NCBI RefSeq assembly: GCF_016595415.1
Contig: NZ_JAENIO010000014.1
Span: forward strand, 1 to 64,000
DNA: 64,000 nucleotides
Origin: Roseibacillus ishigakijimensis
GTDB lineage: Bacteria; Verrucomicrobiota; Verrucomicrobiia; Verrucomicrobiales; Akkermansiaceae
Reading direction: 5' to 3'
In this document: piece after piece, positions 8,106-17,235 of the stretch
How the letters are laid out: the number at the start of each line of letters is the position of its first letter
How positions within the stretch are numbered: position 1 is the stretch's first letter
Program-made: the position numbers and the translations under genes
Notes under the pieces: model-generated
The model's input: the letters and a program-made list of their open reading frames with translations, nothing else
Database searches by the model: none
What the model was told of the DNA's origin: nothing

Positions 8106-9836
8106 CTACCACCGCCAGACCAGCCCCAGATGAGCCCGGGGGCCATCCCCCTCCAATAGAGGAAAACCGAGGTCAGCCCGCAGGTTCGCCCCGTGCCATT
8201 GCGCCCGGGCTCCCAGTCCCAGGCTGAGAAACGACTCGCGATCTTCTCCCTCGCGCCAGGCCCAGCTTTGATCGAGAAAGAGGAGTCCTTGCGCGGCCAG
8301 CTCATGCTCTCGCCAATGGCTCCGCCAGGCCGGACTGCGCAATTCCACACTCCCCCACCAGCCGTGGTCGGCCAGATACTCGCGCTCGCGATAGCCCCGC
8401 ACGGTGCGCAGCCCCCCGATACCCAGTTGTTCGCCGGGAAGGAGCGCTCCGCTGGCCAACTGGGCTTCCCCACGCAGGGCCAGAGTCCAATCCCCCCAGG
8501 CGCGACTGGCCTGGCCTTGCCCCCGCAGGTAGAAATAAGTCTGGTCGGCTCCCTCCCGATAAGCTGCGAAATCCTCCCCGCCATTGCGTCTACTCAGGCC
8601 CCCCGGACTCACCACCAGAGCCATTCTGCCCTCCCGCTCCCACTGCTCCTCGGGACCGCGCTCGCGTCGGGCCTGGAATTCCAACCGGGCTTGCACCACC
8701 TCCACCGGTGTATCCGAATCGAGCCCGGCGAGGTCTCCAAAAGTCAAAAAGGTATCCGAACGCTTGAATTCCAGTCCGGCACTGAGTTCGCCCTGCCAGG
8801 AAGGCCCGGCCACGGGGCGGCCATAAGAGACACCGACTTGCCAAATGCCTCCCTCTACCTCAGTGGGTCCGAGCAAGGTGTTCGACTCACTCACCACGCG
8901 GGCCCAGCTGGCAGCGAGGCGAAAGAACTCGTGACGCCCATGGAGTGGCACTTCCCAGGAAAGGCCATGGGCTTGAAATTCACCGGGATTGGCTCCCAGC
9001 GTGGCTTGGTAGGCCAGGATGTGATCCCGATCAAAGGCATTGCCCCACACTCCGCCAAGGAGAAAGCGCTCTTCTCCCGTGGTCTCGGTGCCACTATTCT
9101 CGTAACCGGCATAGAGTTGCCAGGGGCGCTTTTCCTCGAAGGCGATGATCAAATCCGCCTCGCCGTGGCTCTCCCCTGCTGCCGCAAAAATCTCCGCTTG
9201 CCGAAAGGGATTCCGGCTCAACCAAGTGGTCACGGCGGTGAGGTCGCTGGTTTTCAGCAAGTCTCCCCGCGAGAGAAAGAGGGCGCGACTGAGTCGCTCT
9301 TCGTTGAATGCAGAGCTCGCCCGCATCTGGACCGAGCCCACCCGCCCTTCCTCCACCCGCACCACAAGAGATTCCAAGCTCTCCGGAGCCTGGGGCGGAA
9401 TCCAGACCTCCACCACGGGGCGGTCGTGGTCTTCGTAATGACGAATGATAATTTCGCTGAGGGTGAGCAAATCCCTCTCGGTCAGAGGGCGCCCCCGGAA
9501 AGTCTCCAAGCGACTCCGCAGGGTTTCCTGCTGGTCCACCGTGAGCCCCACCAGTTCCACGCCGGGGGCGCCCGGGCTCTCCACCTCTTCCACCCCCGCC
9601 ACCACCTGAAGAAAGGTCACGGGAGACACAAGAGCCAGCTGGTCATCCCCCGCGGCCACGGGAGAATCTGAGCCAAAGGGTAAGGCGCGGGCCGGAGTGA
9701 GGTTGTCCACCTCGGGAAAAAATTCTTCCTGAGCCCGGGTCTCCCCCATGGCCCAGAAAACTCCTAAAATCAGCCCCACCTTTTGCACGAAGCAAGAGCA
9801 AAGCCGAATGGCTGCCGAATCCCAAGCAAATCCCAT
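8106..9836 (-). CDS. TpsB/FhaC-type outer-membrane transporter (two-partner secretion, ShlB family)
   Basis: 576 residues from the ATG at 9836, which gives a signal peptide ending near ETRAQ. Roughly residues 55-240 form POTRA-type domains (VEEVESPGAPGVEL; VRVEEGRVGSVQM), and the remainder is a 16-strand-type beta barrel with alternating hydrophobic residues and a terminal aromatic (LGLVWRW). The family signature VRGYRE in the plug/loop-6 region is present. Such proteins export a TpsA passenger or insert outer-membrane proteins. No haemagglutinin-like TpsA with a TPS domain was seen in the window; the nearest candidate cargo is the subtilase transcribed divergently 210 bp away. Upstream alternative starts lack support. 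Confidence 0.88.
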   Translation of the reverse strand: MGFAWDSAAIRLCSCFVQKVGLILGVFWAMGETRAQEEFFPEVDNLTPARALPFGSDSPVAAGDDQLALVSPVTFLQVVAGVEEVESPGAPGVELVGLTVDQQETLRSRLETFRGRPLTERDLLTLSEIIIRHYEDHDRPVVEVWIPPQAPESLESLVVRVEEGRVGSVQMRASSAFNEERLSRALFLSRGDLLKTSDLTAVTTWLSRNPFRQAEIFAAAGESHGEADLIIAFEEKRPWQLYAGYENSGTETTGEERFLLGGVWGNAFDRDHILAYQATLGANPGEFQAHGLSWEVPLHGRHEFFRLAASWARVVSESNTLLGPTEVEGGIWQVGVSYGRPVAGPSWQGELSAGLEFKRSDTFLTFGDLAGLDSDTPVEVVQARLEFQARRERGPEEQWEREGRMALVVSPGGLSRRNGGEDFAAYREGADQTYFYLRGQGQASRAWGDWTLALRGEAQLASGALLPGEQLGIGGLRTVRGYREREYLADHGWWGSVELRSPAWRSHWREHELAAQGLLFLDQSWAWREGEDRESFLSLGLGARAQWHGANLRADLGFPLLEGDGPRAHLGLVWRW

Positions 9837-10046
9837 CGCCGACAGCCCGCTCCCGCCCTTCTCGCCGAGGCAGCGGCAGCCGCTTCGGTCACTTTCTCTT
9901 CCCCCCGGCTCGCATTCCCTGCCCATTTTGCCTAAAACCGGAGGTCGTCGAGGCCATTTCCCATGAAGTCTGAAAATCTCTCAAACTCGTTTGCGGTTGG
10001 AAAGCCGGACACGCCCCCGGAGCGCTCCGCCTTTTCCTTGCCTGTT

Positions 10047-13000
10047 ATGAAGCTCTTTCTCTTATCCTTCCTCCTCGGCACCCTCGCCTGTGTCGGTGAC
10101 ATTCTGGAGTGGTCCCAGGCAGACACGACCTTGAAAGGCAAAACCTCGGTCTTCCACAGCGTGGACGTGCGCCGTCCCGAAAAGAAGGAAGCGACCGCTG
10201 CGGTGGGAGGAGCTTTTCTAGGCGACTTTACCCTCGCGGGACTGACAAACAGCACCCCCTCAGCCGAGAAAGCGCCACAGGCGGTGGTCGTCCACTACGA
10301 GGAAAAAGGCGATGGTATCTGGACGCCCCGCTGGGCCAGCCAGACCTTTTCCGAAGCAGGAGCCGCCATCGTGGATGTGGTGATGGGAAAAAATGATGAC
10401 TGGATTTTCGTCACCGGCACTTACGACGGCGAGACCGTCTTCGGAACCTCGCAAGACTTCATACTTCCCGATCCCGGACGACCCAATGGCTTTGTCGGCA
10501 TTCTTAGTGAACACGACGGGAAGTGGCTGCAGGTCTTTTCCACGCAACAGTTTCTCCCCTCCTCCATTGAGGTCGATCGAGAGGATCACATCTACCTCAC
10601 CGGTCCCGACTACCTTCTCCTCAAGCTTACCCCCAACGGAGACGAAGTGTGGTCGGTGGAAGCAACGGATCGAAGCCTCGCGCCCCGTCGCCTCGCCCTG
10701 GAACTCTCGCCAGAGAAGCTCTACCACCTCTATGTGCAGGACGCCGTCCTGAACGGGGCCAACACCCGGGTAACGCGCATCAGCCAATTTTCCAATGAAG
10801 GCGAACTGAAATGGTCCGAGGTGGTTAACTCGGAGGGGGGAAATCAACCGGGAGGCATTGCCGTTCCCCGCCCCGGATTGGTGACTTTCGCCTACTCCTC
10901 CGCTTCCACCAAGACCCGCTTTGGGGAGCAGAGCCTGGCTCCGGACTATTCGCACAAAGGGGTGGAAACCTTTGTGGTGCGGCTGAATGCGAACGGGAAG
11001 GTCCTCTGGAGCACCCCAACGGTCTCCGCCCAGGAGGACAAAGCGAGCATGACCGCCACCGACCTGCGGCATGACCCGAGAGGCAATGCCCATCTCGCGG
11101 TCAACTTCCAGGGTCTTTTCCTTTGGCGACAGCGCGACTACCCGGGGAAAGAGGACACCGGCGTTCTCACCGTGGGCGATGGCGGTGTGCCCTATCAATT
11201 TCTGCGCAGTGAAGGCAATACTCCGGGGCATGGCCGGGGAATTGCCGCCCTCGATCGGGAGCGGCAAGTGCTGGTGGGAGACTTCGGCATTCCCACGGAT
11301 GGCGGTGAGCTCACCTTCCCCCCGCTCTCCGTCTCCGGGTCGGATTCCCAAGTCTTGTTTGCCGCGACACATAAGAAAGCAGGACAATCCTGTTTCATCA
11401 TCCGGCAGCCCATCGACGACCCCACTCCCCCCGACGCCTTTCTGGACAAGCTGCGCAGTGTCCTCGAACAACATCCCGGGGCACCGGGAACTCTCTCCTC
11501 GCCGGCCATCATCTATCGCGAGCTGAACTTCCCCGATCTCGTCTCTTCGCCCACCACCGGCTTTCTCACAAAGATTGTGGGCTTTGCCGCTTTTCTCTCC
11601 CTGCAGGATGTCGATTTCCTGGCCAGTAGCGGGGAATACGTGGTCGAGGAAGACCTCATCATCACCCCCTCGGGCACGCTGCAACCCGCGTCTTACAACC
11701 TGGCCAAGCTCAACAGCAGCGATGCCTCCGCGCCTTATAGCTTCGATTATCCGGAGCTTTGCCAACCCGTGAAGCTCTACCTCATCGACACCGCAGTCTA
11801 CGACCCGGGCAACAACTACTTTGCCAGCAACGACAAACTCACTCTCCTCGACCCCTTGCCAGCGGGTTACGGCGAACTCTTGCGGGCCCCGAACGACACC
11901 CACGACATCGTGACTTCCGAGCACGGCACCAATGTCCTCTCCCTCATTGCCGGGCCAGGTCACGGGGTGGCACCCGCAACGCCCATCACGACCAAGATCT
12001 TCGATATTTTTCCCGATGCCAACACCGCCCGAGTCTCGGCTCTCATCGAAGCCCTGCTCCTTGCGCGCGACGACTATTTGAGCAATTCCTACTACCAGCC
12101 CGCCACCATCCTCGCCGCCGTGAATTCGGTGCAGCAGGTCTCGGCGGGAGATTTGCCCGGGTTGAATATCGCCATCCATGCCTGCTCCGATGCCCAACTT
12201 CCCTTGATTTTCGCCGCAGGAAACAATGGAGGACTGGCCAGCGACTACGCTCCCAGCCAGTTTGCCACCTACCCCGGCGTGCTCTGTGTGGGGGCCAGCC
12301 GCGAAAACGGAAGCTTCTACACGGTCTCCAACTACGGGCCGGAGGTGGATCTGCTCGCTCCGGGCCACCAGACTTGGGCGGCCAGCGAAAACGGTGGCAA
12401 CCTCATCAGCAAGCAATTCAGCGGCACTTCCGCTTCAGCCGCGCTGGCCACCGGTGCCTTTTTGCAATTTCAGGCGGCCAATCCCTGGTTGCGCAGTCAC
12501 GCGCTGGTCGCCAGCTTCCTCCAGCATTCCCGGCAAGCAACGACCATTTCCTACGAAGGCACGGACTACCCGCAGGCACGCGCTCTGCCCGGTCTTCCGC
12601 CTTGTCTCACGGGATATGCCGACTGGGTCCAGTGGTTCGATCTGAACAACCCCAACCCAGAGGAGAATGAAGATAACGATGCCTACGACAACCTGCGAGA
12701 ATATGTCCACGGGCTCCATCCCCACCTGGCCGACCCCCTCCCCTATCCCTTCTGCATCAGCCCCGCCCCGGAGACTCCCGAGGTCCACCTGACCTTTCCC
12801 CTCGCCGGGTGGCTGTGGGACCCGGCGGCCACCGGACCCGAGTATCTCCTGCGCGACGGCCAGACCTGCCTCACCGTTCTTGCCTCCAACGACTTGGTCA
12901 AATGGGAGTTCTACGATCCGGCCCTGACTGAAATCTCCTGCAAGAACGGTCAATCCCTATTGCAATTCTCCATTCCCACCACCGACCACGACCGGGCCTT

Positions 13001-13049
13001 CTTCCGTCTCTGGTATCAAGCGGACAAAAAAGAGAAAGCCCGGCCCTAG
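10047..13049 (+). CDS. Secreted subtilisin-like serine protease with N-terminal propeller region
   Basis: 1,000 residues from the ATG at 10047, which starts a signal peptide (MKLFLLSFLLGTLACVG). Residues about 20-500 look like beta-propeller repeats (recurring GNAHLAVNF-, DHIYLTGPDYL-type strands, similar to SBBP repeats). The S8 catalytic domain follows with Asp581 (YLIDTAV), His626 (EHGTNVLSL), oxyanion Asn near 726 (AAGNNGG) and Ser795 (SGTSASAA), so the triad is intact. After residue about 870 comes a Asp/Asn-rich linker (EENEDNDAYDN) and a beta-rich C-terminal module ending in FFRLWY that resembles the C-termini of the giant sulfatase and the ASH protein in this window. Divergent from the TpsB gene. 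Confidence 0.9.
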   Translation: MKLFLLSFLLGTLACVGDILEWSQADTTLKGKTSVFHSVDVRRPEKKEATAAVGGAFLGDFTLAGLTNSTPSAEKAPQAVVVHYEEKGDGIWTPRWASQTFSEAGAAIVDVVMGKNDDWIFVTGTYDGETVFGTSQDFILPDPGRPNGFVGILSEHDGKWLQVFSTQQFLPSSIEVDREDHIYLTGPDYLLLKLTPNGDEVWSVEATDRSLAPRRLALELSPEKLYHLYVQDAVLNGANTRVTRISQFSNEGELKWSEVVNSEGGNQPGGIAVPRPGLVTFAYSSASTKTRFGEQSLAPDYSHKGVETFVVRLNANGKVLWSTPTVSAQEDKASMTATDLRHDPRGNAHLAVNFQGLFLWRQRDYPGKEDTGVLTVGDGGVPYQFLRSEGNTPGHGRGIAALDRERQVLVGDFGIPTDGGELTFPPLSVSGSDSQVLFAATHKKAGQSCFIIRQPIDDPTPPDAFLDKLRSVLEQHPGAPGTLSSPAIIYRELNFPDLVSSPTTGFLTKIVGFAAFLSLQDVDFLASSGEYVVEEDLIITPSGTLQPASYNLAKLNSSDASAPYSFDYPELCQPVKLYLIDTAVYDPGNNYFASNDKLTLLDPLPAGYGELLRAPNDTHDIVTSEHGTNVLSLIAGPGHGVAPATPITTKIFDIFPDANTARVSALIEALLLARDDYLSNSYYQPATILAAVNSVQQVSAGDLPGLNIAIHACSDAQLPLIFAAGNNGGLASDYAPSQFATYPGVLCVGASRENGSFYTVSNYGPEVDLLAPGHQTWAASENGGNLISKQFSGTSASAALATGAFLQFQAANPWLRSHALVASFLQHSRQATTISYEGTDYPQARALPGLPPCLTGYADWVQWFDLNNPNPEENEDNDAYDNLREYVHGLHPHLADPLPYPFCISPAPETPEVHLTFPLAGWLWDPAATGPEYLLRDGQTCLTVLASNDLVKWEFYDPALTEISCKNGQSLLQFSIPTTDHDRAFFRLWYQADKKEKARP

Positions 13050-13191
13050 GGGCTAGGGAGAGAGCTAACCCCCTCACCAACAGAAACAGCGGACCGGGTG
13101 GGGCCATTTCGGTCAAGTTCCGGATCTAGCCTTGCTTGCCTGCTGGGGCCAATGTAAAGGGAGCTTTGGAACCACACTGCCCTGCCTGATT

Positions 13192-13965
13192 ATGAGAAAG
13201 CCGATTATTGCCGCCAACTGGAAGATGAACAAAGGCCCCGCCGAGACCGACGACTTTATCAAAGGACTTATCTCGAAAATTGGAAAAGCCACCGACAAGT
13301 GTGATGTCATCGTCTCTCCTCCCTTTGTCAGCCTTCCGGTTGCCAGCCAGCTTCTCTTCAGCCACGACATCTCGGTGGCGGCCCAGAATGTGTCCCAATA
13401 CGATCCCGGGGCCTACACCGGCGAAATCAACGCCCTCATGCTCAAGGAGCTCTACATCCCCTACGTCATCATCGGGCATAGCGAGCGCCGCTCTCTCTTC
13501 GGCGAGACGGATGAGATTCTCAATGCCAAGATGCACAAGGTGCGGGAGACCAATCTCAAGCCCATTTTCTGCATCGGAGAAACCTTGGAAGAGCGCGAAG
13601 GAGGACAGCTCGACGCCGTGCTGCGCCGCCAGCTCACCGAAGGCCTGAAGGGTCTTTCCGAAAAGGACATTCTCGAAACCGTGCTGGCCTACGAGCCCGT
13701 CTGGGCCATTGGCACCGGAGTCACCGCCAGCCCGGAGCAAGCCCAGGACGCCCACGCCAAGGTGCGGGTCATCCTCGCGGAAACCTTCGGTGGAGAGGTC
13801 GCCGACAAAGTGCGCATCCAATATGGCGGCAGCGTGAAGCCTGGCAATGCGGCCGAGCTCCTCGGCCAGCCCGACATTGATGGCGCCCTCGTGGGAGGAG
13901 CCAGCATGGAAGTCGCCAGCTTCTTGCAAATCATCGAGAACGGCACAGCGGCCGCCAACGCCTGA
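13192..13965 (+). CDS. tpiA: Triosephosphate isomerase
   Basis: 257 residues, the normal TIM length. It interconverts dihydroxyacetone phosphate and glyceraldehyde 3-phosphate in glycolysis and gluconeogenesis. All active-site landmarks are visible: NWKMN (catalytic Lys), IGHSERR (electrophilic His), AYEPVWAIGTG (catalytic Glu followed by the flexible loop) and QYGGSV (phosphate grip). The ATG at 13192 starts directly with the conserved MRKPIIAANWKMN; the upstream extension of the frame has no homology. It is followed 28 bp later by a chorismate-binding enzyme, with which it may be co-transcribed. It lacks the usual gap-pgk neighbours here. Confidence 0.97.
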   Translation: MRKPIIAANWKMNKGPAETDDFIKGLISKIGKATDKCDVIVSPPFVSLPVASQLLFSHDISVAAQNVSQYDPGAYTGEINALMLKELYIPYVIIGHSERRSLFGETDEILNAKMHKVRETNLKPIFCIGETLEEREGGQLDAVLRRQLTEGLKGLSEKDILETVLAYEPVWAIGTGVTASPEQAQDAHAKVRVILAETFGGEVADKVRIQYGGSVKPGNAAELLGQPDIDGALVGGASMEVASFLQIIENGTAAANA

Positions 13966-13993
13966 GCGCACGCGCCTTTCTTTTCGCACCGGA

Positions 13994-15016
13994 ATGAAGA
14001 TGGACTGGGCCTGTTTTGCGACCGCCGACGGTCGTCTGGTCCAGGGACACGGCCCCTTCGAGGCACTCCCCGAGTGCCCTCCGGAAGGGGTCGCTTTTTA
14101 TCGCAACGACTTCGCCCTGCAGGAAAAGGCGCCTTGGTTGCGTCCGTCCCGGGTCGAAATTTCCGCCACCCTGCCCGCCTCATTCGCCGCCCCCGGGGGA
14201 GAGGGCGAGCCAGTCACCTGGCAGGATCCCGAAGCCGGACGCTTTGCGGAAGTCTTTCGCGAAGTGATGGATCGGATCCGTAGTGGCAGCTTGGAAAAAT
14301 CCGTCCCGGTGGTCACCGAGACCGGTCATTGGCAAGCGCCTCCAGCCGCTTGGCGGAGCCTACCCCAGCGGCTCGCCCCGGGGATGCGGCTCTTTGGCTG
14401 GCAGGCAGGGAACCACGGGCTGCTCTCCGCCACTCCCGAGCAGCTCTTCCACCTCAAGGACGGCCTCCTCACCACCATGGCCCTGGCGGGAACCGCCCGC
14501 AGCGAGGAGAGGGAGCTCTTCAGCGTCGATGAAAAGGAGATCCGCGAGCACGAGTTCGTCGCACAGACTCTGATGGCCAAGCTGGCAGATACCGGCATGG
14601 TGCGCCGCAAGGACCGGGAAATTCTGGATTTGGGCGAACTCATCCATTTCCACACCCCCATCGAGGTCGAGCTCTATCGCCCGGAGGATCCCGAAGTGCT
14701 GGTGCGGCGCCTGCACCCCACCCCGGCCCTGGGCCCCCTCCCCCGCACGTCCGAGACCTTGGAAGCGCTCTACGACTGGCGCGAGCGCCTACACTGCCCC
14801 CGCTGGTTCGGAGCCCCCTTTGGCTTGGCCATGGACGGAAGCTTCGAGGCCCTCGTCGGTATCCGCATGACCGTTTGGGAAGGAAATCTGGTGCAGATCC
14901 CCGCCGGTTGCGGAGTGATCGAAGCCAGCCGCCTGGTCAACGAGTGGCGCGAGCTCCGGCTCAAGCGGGAAGCCGTGAAGCGAGTCTTCGGCTTTCTCCC
15001 CCAGCCTTTGGGATAG
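13994..15016 (+). CDS. Chorismate-binding enzyme (isochorismate synthase / component I type)
   Basis: 340 residues, about the size of a bare chorismate-binding domain without the usual long N-terminal half. Recognisable family segments are LFGWQAGNHGLLSATPEQLF, MALAGTARS, DEKEIREHEFVAQTL, LHPTPALGPLP and IPAGCGVIEASRLVNEW. The LHPTPALG motif and ILDLGELIHFHTP stretch fit MenF/EntC-type isochorismate synthases better than PabB or TrpE, but the exact product (isochorismate or aminodeoxychorismate) cannot be decided. There is no glutamine amidotransferase, menD or menB partner in the window. Start chosen at 13994; the upstream open frame overlaps tpiA. Confidence 0.85.
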   Translation: MKMDWACFATADGRLVQGHGPFEALPECPPEGVAFYRNDFALQEKAPWLRPSRVEISATLPASFAAPGGEGEPVTWQDPEAGRFAEVFREVMDRIRSGSLEKSVPVVTETGHWQAPPAAWRSLPQRLAPGMRLFGWQAGNHGLLSATPEQLFHLKDGLLTTMALAGTARSEERELFSVDEKEIREHEFVAQTLMAKLADTGMVRRKDREILDLGELIHFHTPIEVELYRPEDPEVLVRRLHPTPALGPLPRTSETLEALYDWRERLHCPRWFGAPFGLAMDGSFEALVGIRMTVWEGNLVQIPAGCGVIEASRLVNEWRELRLKREAVKRVFGFLPQPLG

Positions 15017-15136
15017 CCCGCCCCTCCTTGAGAGAAGCCCCCCCGCGCGAGGACCCCGCTTCTCCGGCCGGAGAAGAGCCGATCCCGCAGCAAGCGCGGT
15101 GGCTTCTTTTCCCCTTTGCAAGGGCGGGCATCTGGA

Positions 15137-16495
15137 GTGAACTGCGCGACGATTCCCGTGCGTTTTCTCACTTTCATCATCCTCTTGGGCGCCGGACTGG
15201 GCCTCGGCTTCTTCCTCGCCCCGTTCGAAGAAGCCTCGGTGCGCAACCACTTGGTCGGCTTCCCCAATGCCGATGCCAGGCTCCATCAGCTCCGGCCCTG
15301 GGCCGTAGTCCTCCTTTGCCTCCTTCCCGCCCTCGGGGCCCTCTGGTATACCTTTGCTTCCATTCTCGACCGCTACCTGTTCCGGAAAACCCTCGTCGCC
15401 TTTCTCATCACCACGGCAGGCTTTCTCCTCCTCTTCATCCTAATGGATTTTCAGGATTCCATGTCGGATCTATTGGCCGCTCGGAATCCCGCACAATTCT
15501 TTCCCACCTACTATGCCGTTCTCCTGTCGCAAACGACGGTGCTGCTCCTCCCCTTCACCATCCTCCTGGCCCTCCTCTACTCCCTGGGGCAACTATCCGC
15601 CTCCCGGGAAATCGTGGCCTTCACCCAAACCGGACGGGGCATTTTCCGCCTCCTGCGCCCCTTGGTGGTCCTCGGGGGTCTCCTCTCGCTCCTGTCCTTT
15701 TGCCTCAATTTCCACCTCGCACCTTGGGCCCGCGGGTATCGCGAAGCCCTTCTAAGCTCCGCCAATCAGAAAGAAGCCTCCCAGGCCGCCAATGTCATTC
15801 ACCACACCCGGGAGGAAAGGCGCCTCTGGTTCATCGGCGGATTCCCCTACGACCTCAGCGGAAAAAGCCCCCTCACCGATGTGCAAATCAGCATCCGGAA
15901 TGAGGACGGTTCCCTGCAAGCGCGCCTGAAATCCCCGCGCGTGAGCTGGAACCGGGAGAACGGACACTGGAGTTTCGCCGAGCCCACGCGCCTCGCGGTC
16001 CAGAGCGAGCCCACCCCGGAATATGAGGAAAACCTGCCGGATCCCCTCGTCTTCAGAGACTGGGAAGAGACCCCCTCCCAGCTCATCCAAGAAGGGCTCG
16101 ACGCCCGCTACCTGGGCATCCCGGGCCTCCACGACTGGCTGAGAACCAACCCCGATCGCAGCACCTTCCTGGCCCGCTCCTTTGAGAGCCAGCTGCACTA
16201 CCGCTGGGCTCAGCCTTGGCTCTGCCTGGTCACGGTCTTGCTGGCGGCCCCACTCGGCATCAGCTTCTCCCGCAGGGGCCGGGGCGGCACCGTGGCCGTG
16301 GCCATCATTTTGTCTGCCCTCATGCTCTTCTGCGCGGAAGTCTTTCTCGCCTTCGGAGACTCCGGCCGCATCCCCCCCATTCCCGCCGCTTGGGCCACCA
16401 ACAGCATCTTCCTCGCGGTGGCCCTCCTGCTCATCCAGCGCCGCCTCAAGGGACGACCCATTTTCCAAACCATCCGGCGCCTCTGCGGCAACTGA
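15137..16495 (+). CDS. LptF/LptG (YjgP/YjgQ) family permease with extra N-terminal helices
   Basis: About 452 residues. The body matches the LptF/LptG family that forms the membrane part of the lipopolysaccharide export ABC transporter: helices around LVAFLITTAGFLLLFILMDF and VLLLPFTILLALLYSLGQLS, a periplasmic beta-jellyroll section (residues about 210-320), then RWAQPWLCLVTVLLAAPLG and two final helices. Two extra hydrophobic segments precede the normal first helix (FLTFIILLGAGLGLGFFL and AVVLLCLLPALGALWY). The start is uncertain: no ATG is available, so a GTG at 15137 was chosen; a TTG at 15116 or a GTG at 15158 are alternatives. No second Lpt permease or LptB lies nearby. Confidence 0.85.
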   Translation: MNCATIPVRFLTFIILLGAGLGLGFFLAPFEEASVRNHLVGFPNADARLHQLRPWAVVLLCLLPALGALWYTFASILDRYLFRKTLVAFLITTAGFLLLFILMDFQDSMSDLLAARNPAQFFPTYYAVLLSQTTVLLLPFTILLALLYSLGQLSASREIVAFTQTGRGIFRLLRPLVVLGGLLSLLSFCLNFHLAPWARGYREALLSSANQKEASQAANVIHHTREERRLWFIGGFPYDLSGKSPLTDVQISIRNEDGSLQARLKSPRVSWNRENGHWSFAEPTRLAVQSEPTPEYEENLPDPLVFRDWEETPSQLIQEGLDARYLGIPGLHDWLRTNPDRSTFLARSFESQLHYRWAQPWLCLVTVLLAAPLGISFSRRGRGGTVAVAIILSALMLFCAEVFLAFGDSGRIPPIPAAWATNSIFLAVALLLIQRRLKGRPIFQTIRRLCGN

Positions 16496-16541
16496 CGCAG
16501 CCTGCCCCACTCCGGGATTGCTTGCCCGCCACTCCCCGGCG

Positions 16542-17225
16542 ATGATCGGCAATCCCAATCCCATGCTGGAGACCTATTCCATCAAGTCCCGCTCCCACCG
16601 CTGCCACGTTACCGGGGAAGCTTTTGTGGAGGATCAGCCCTTCATTGCGGCCATTTTCCCTGACCCCGAAGGCCCCGGCTATCTGCGCATGGACTACTCC
16701 CTGCCCGCTTGGGAGCAGCGCGGTGCCGAGGACCCCGTGCCTTTCTCCTTCTGGCGCTCCCACTACCGGCCTCCGGAAAAAGAAAGCAAGGCCGAGGTCA
16801 CCCCCCACGACCCCGAGACTCTCTTTGTCAAACTGGTGGAAGAGGATGAGGAACACACCGAGAATGCCCGTTTCATCCTCGCAGCCATGCTGGAGCGGAA
16901 AAAAATCATCCGCGAAACCGATACCCAGGAGTTGGAGAGCGGCCTTATGCGACTGTATGAACATCGCAAGACTGGCGACGTCTACCTCATCCGCGATCCC
17001 CAGATCGCCCTGGCCGACGTGGCCAGCATTCAGGAAGAGGTGCAAGCCCTCCTCGACCCCAAAGAGCCACCCGCTCCCCCGGCGGAAGAAGAGGGAGAGG
17101 AAGCTGAGGGAGAACGCCCGCCCGCAGAGACAGCCGACGGGGAGGCCCCTCCTGCCCCGGAGGAGGCGGCGGGAGAGGACGAGCCACCCTCTCCCGAAGA
17201 AGAGGACGGTCCGCCTTCCGCGTGA
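16542..17225 (+). CDS. Unknown protein with long acidic Pro/Glu-rich tail
   Basis: 227 residues; not recognised. The N-terminal 165 residues look like a compact alpha/beta domain (SKSRSHRC-type start: SIKSRSHRCHVTGEAF, then YLRMDYSLPAW, LVEEDEEHTENARFILAAML and MRLYEHRKTGDVYLIRD). The last 60 residues are a disordered Glu/Pro/Ala-rich tail (PPAEEEGEEAEGE and similar). No signal peptide, so probably cytoplasmic. It follows the LptF/G-type gene by 46 bp on the same strand and may be co-transcribed. An ATG at 16563 (MLETYS) is an equally good start. The frame has normal codon use for the region, supporting that it is real. Convergent with the sulfatase 10 bp away. Confidence 0.7.
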   Translation: MIGNPNPMLETYSIKSRSHRCHVTGEAFVEDQPFIAAIFPDPEGPGYLRMDYSLPAWEQRGAEDPVPFSFWRSHYRPPEKESKAEVTPHDPETLFVKLVEEDEEHTENARFILAAMLERKKIIRETDTQELESGLMRLYEHRKTGDVYLIRDPQIALADVASIQEEVQALLDPKEPPAPPAEEEGEEAEGERPPAETADGEAPPAPEEAAGEDEPPSPEEEDGPPSA

Positions 17226-17235
17226 ATGATTCTCC

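Noticed and set aside
10260-12416. 718-codon minus-strand frame
   Set aside because: Antisense to the subtilase gene, whose catalytic triad is intact. Long shadow frames are common in GC-rich DNA.
13044-13058. CCCTAG-GGG-CTAGGG hairpin at the subtilase stop as a terminator
   Set aside because: Only a 6-bp stem and no T run; it overlaps the stop codon.
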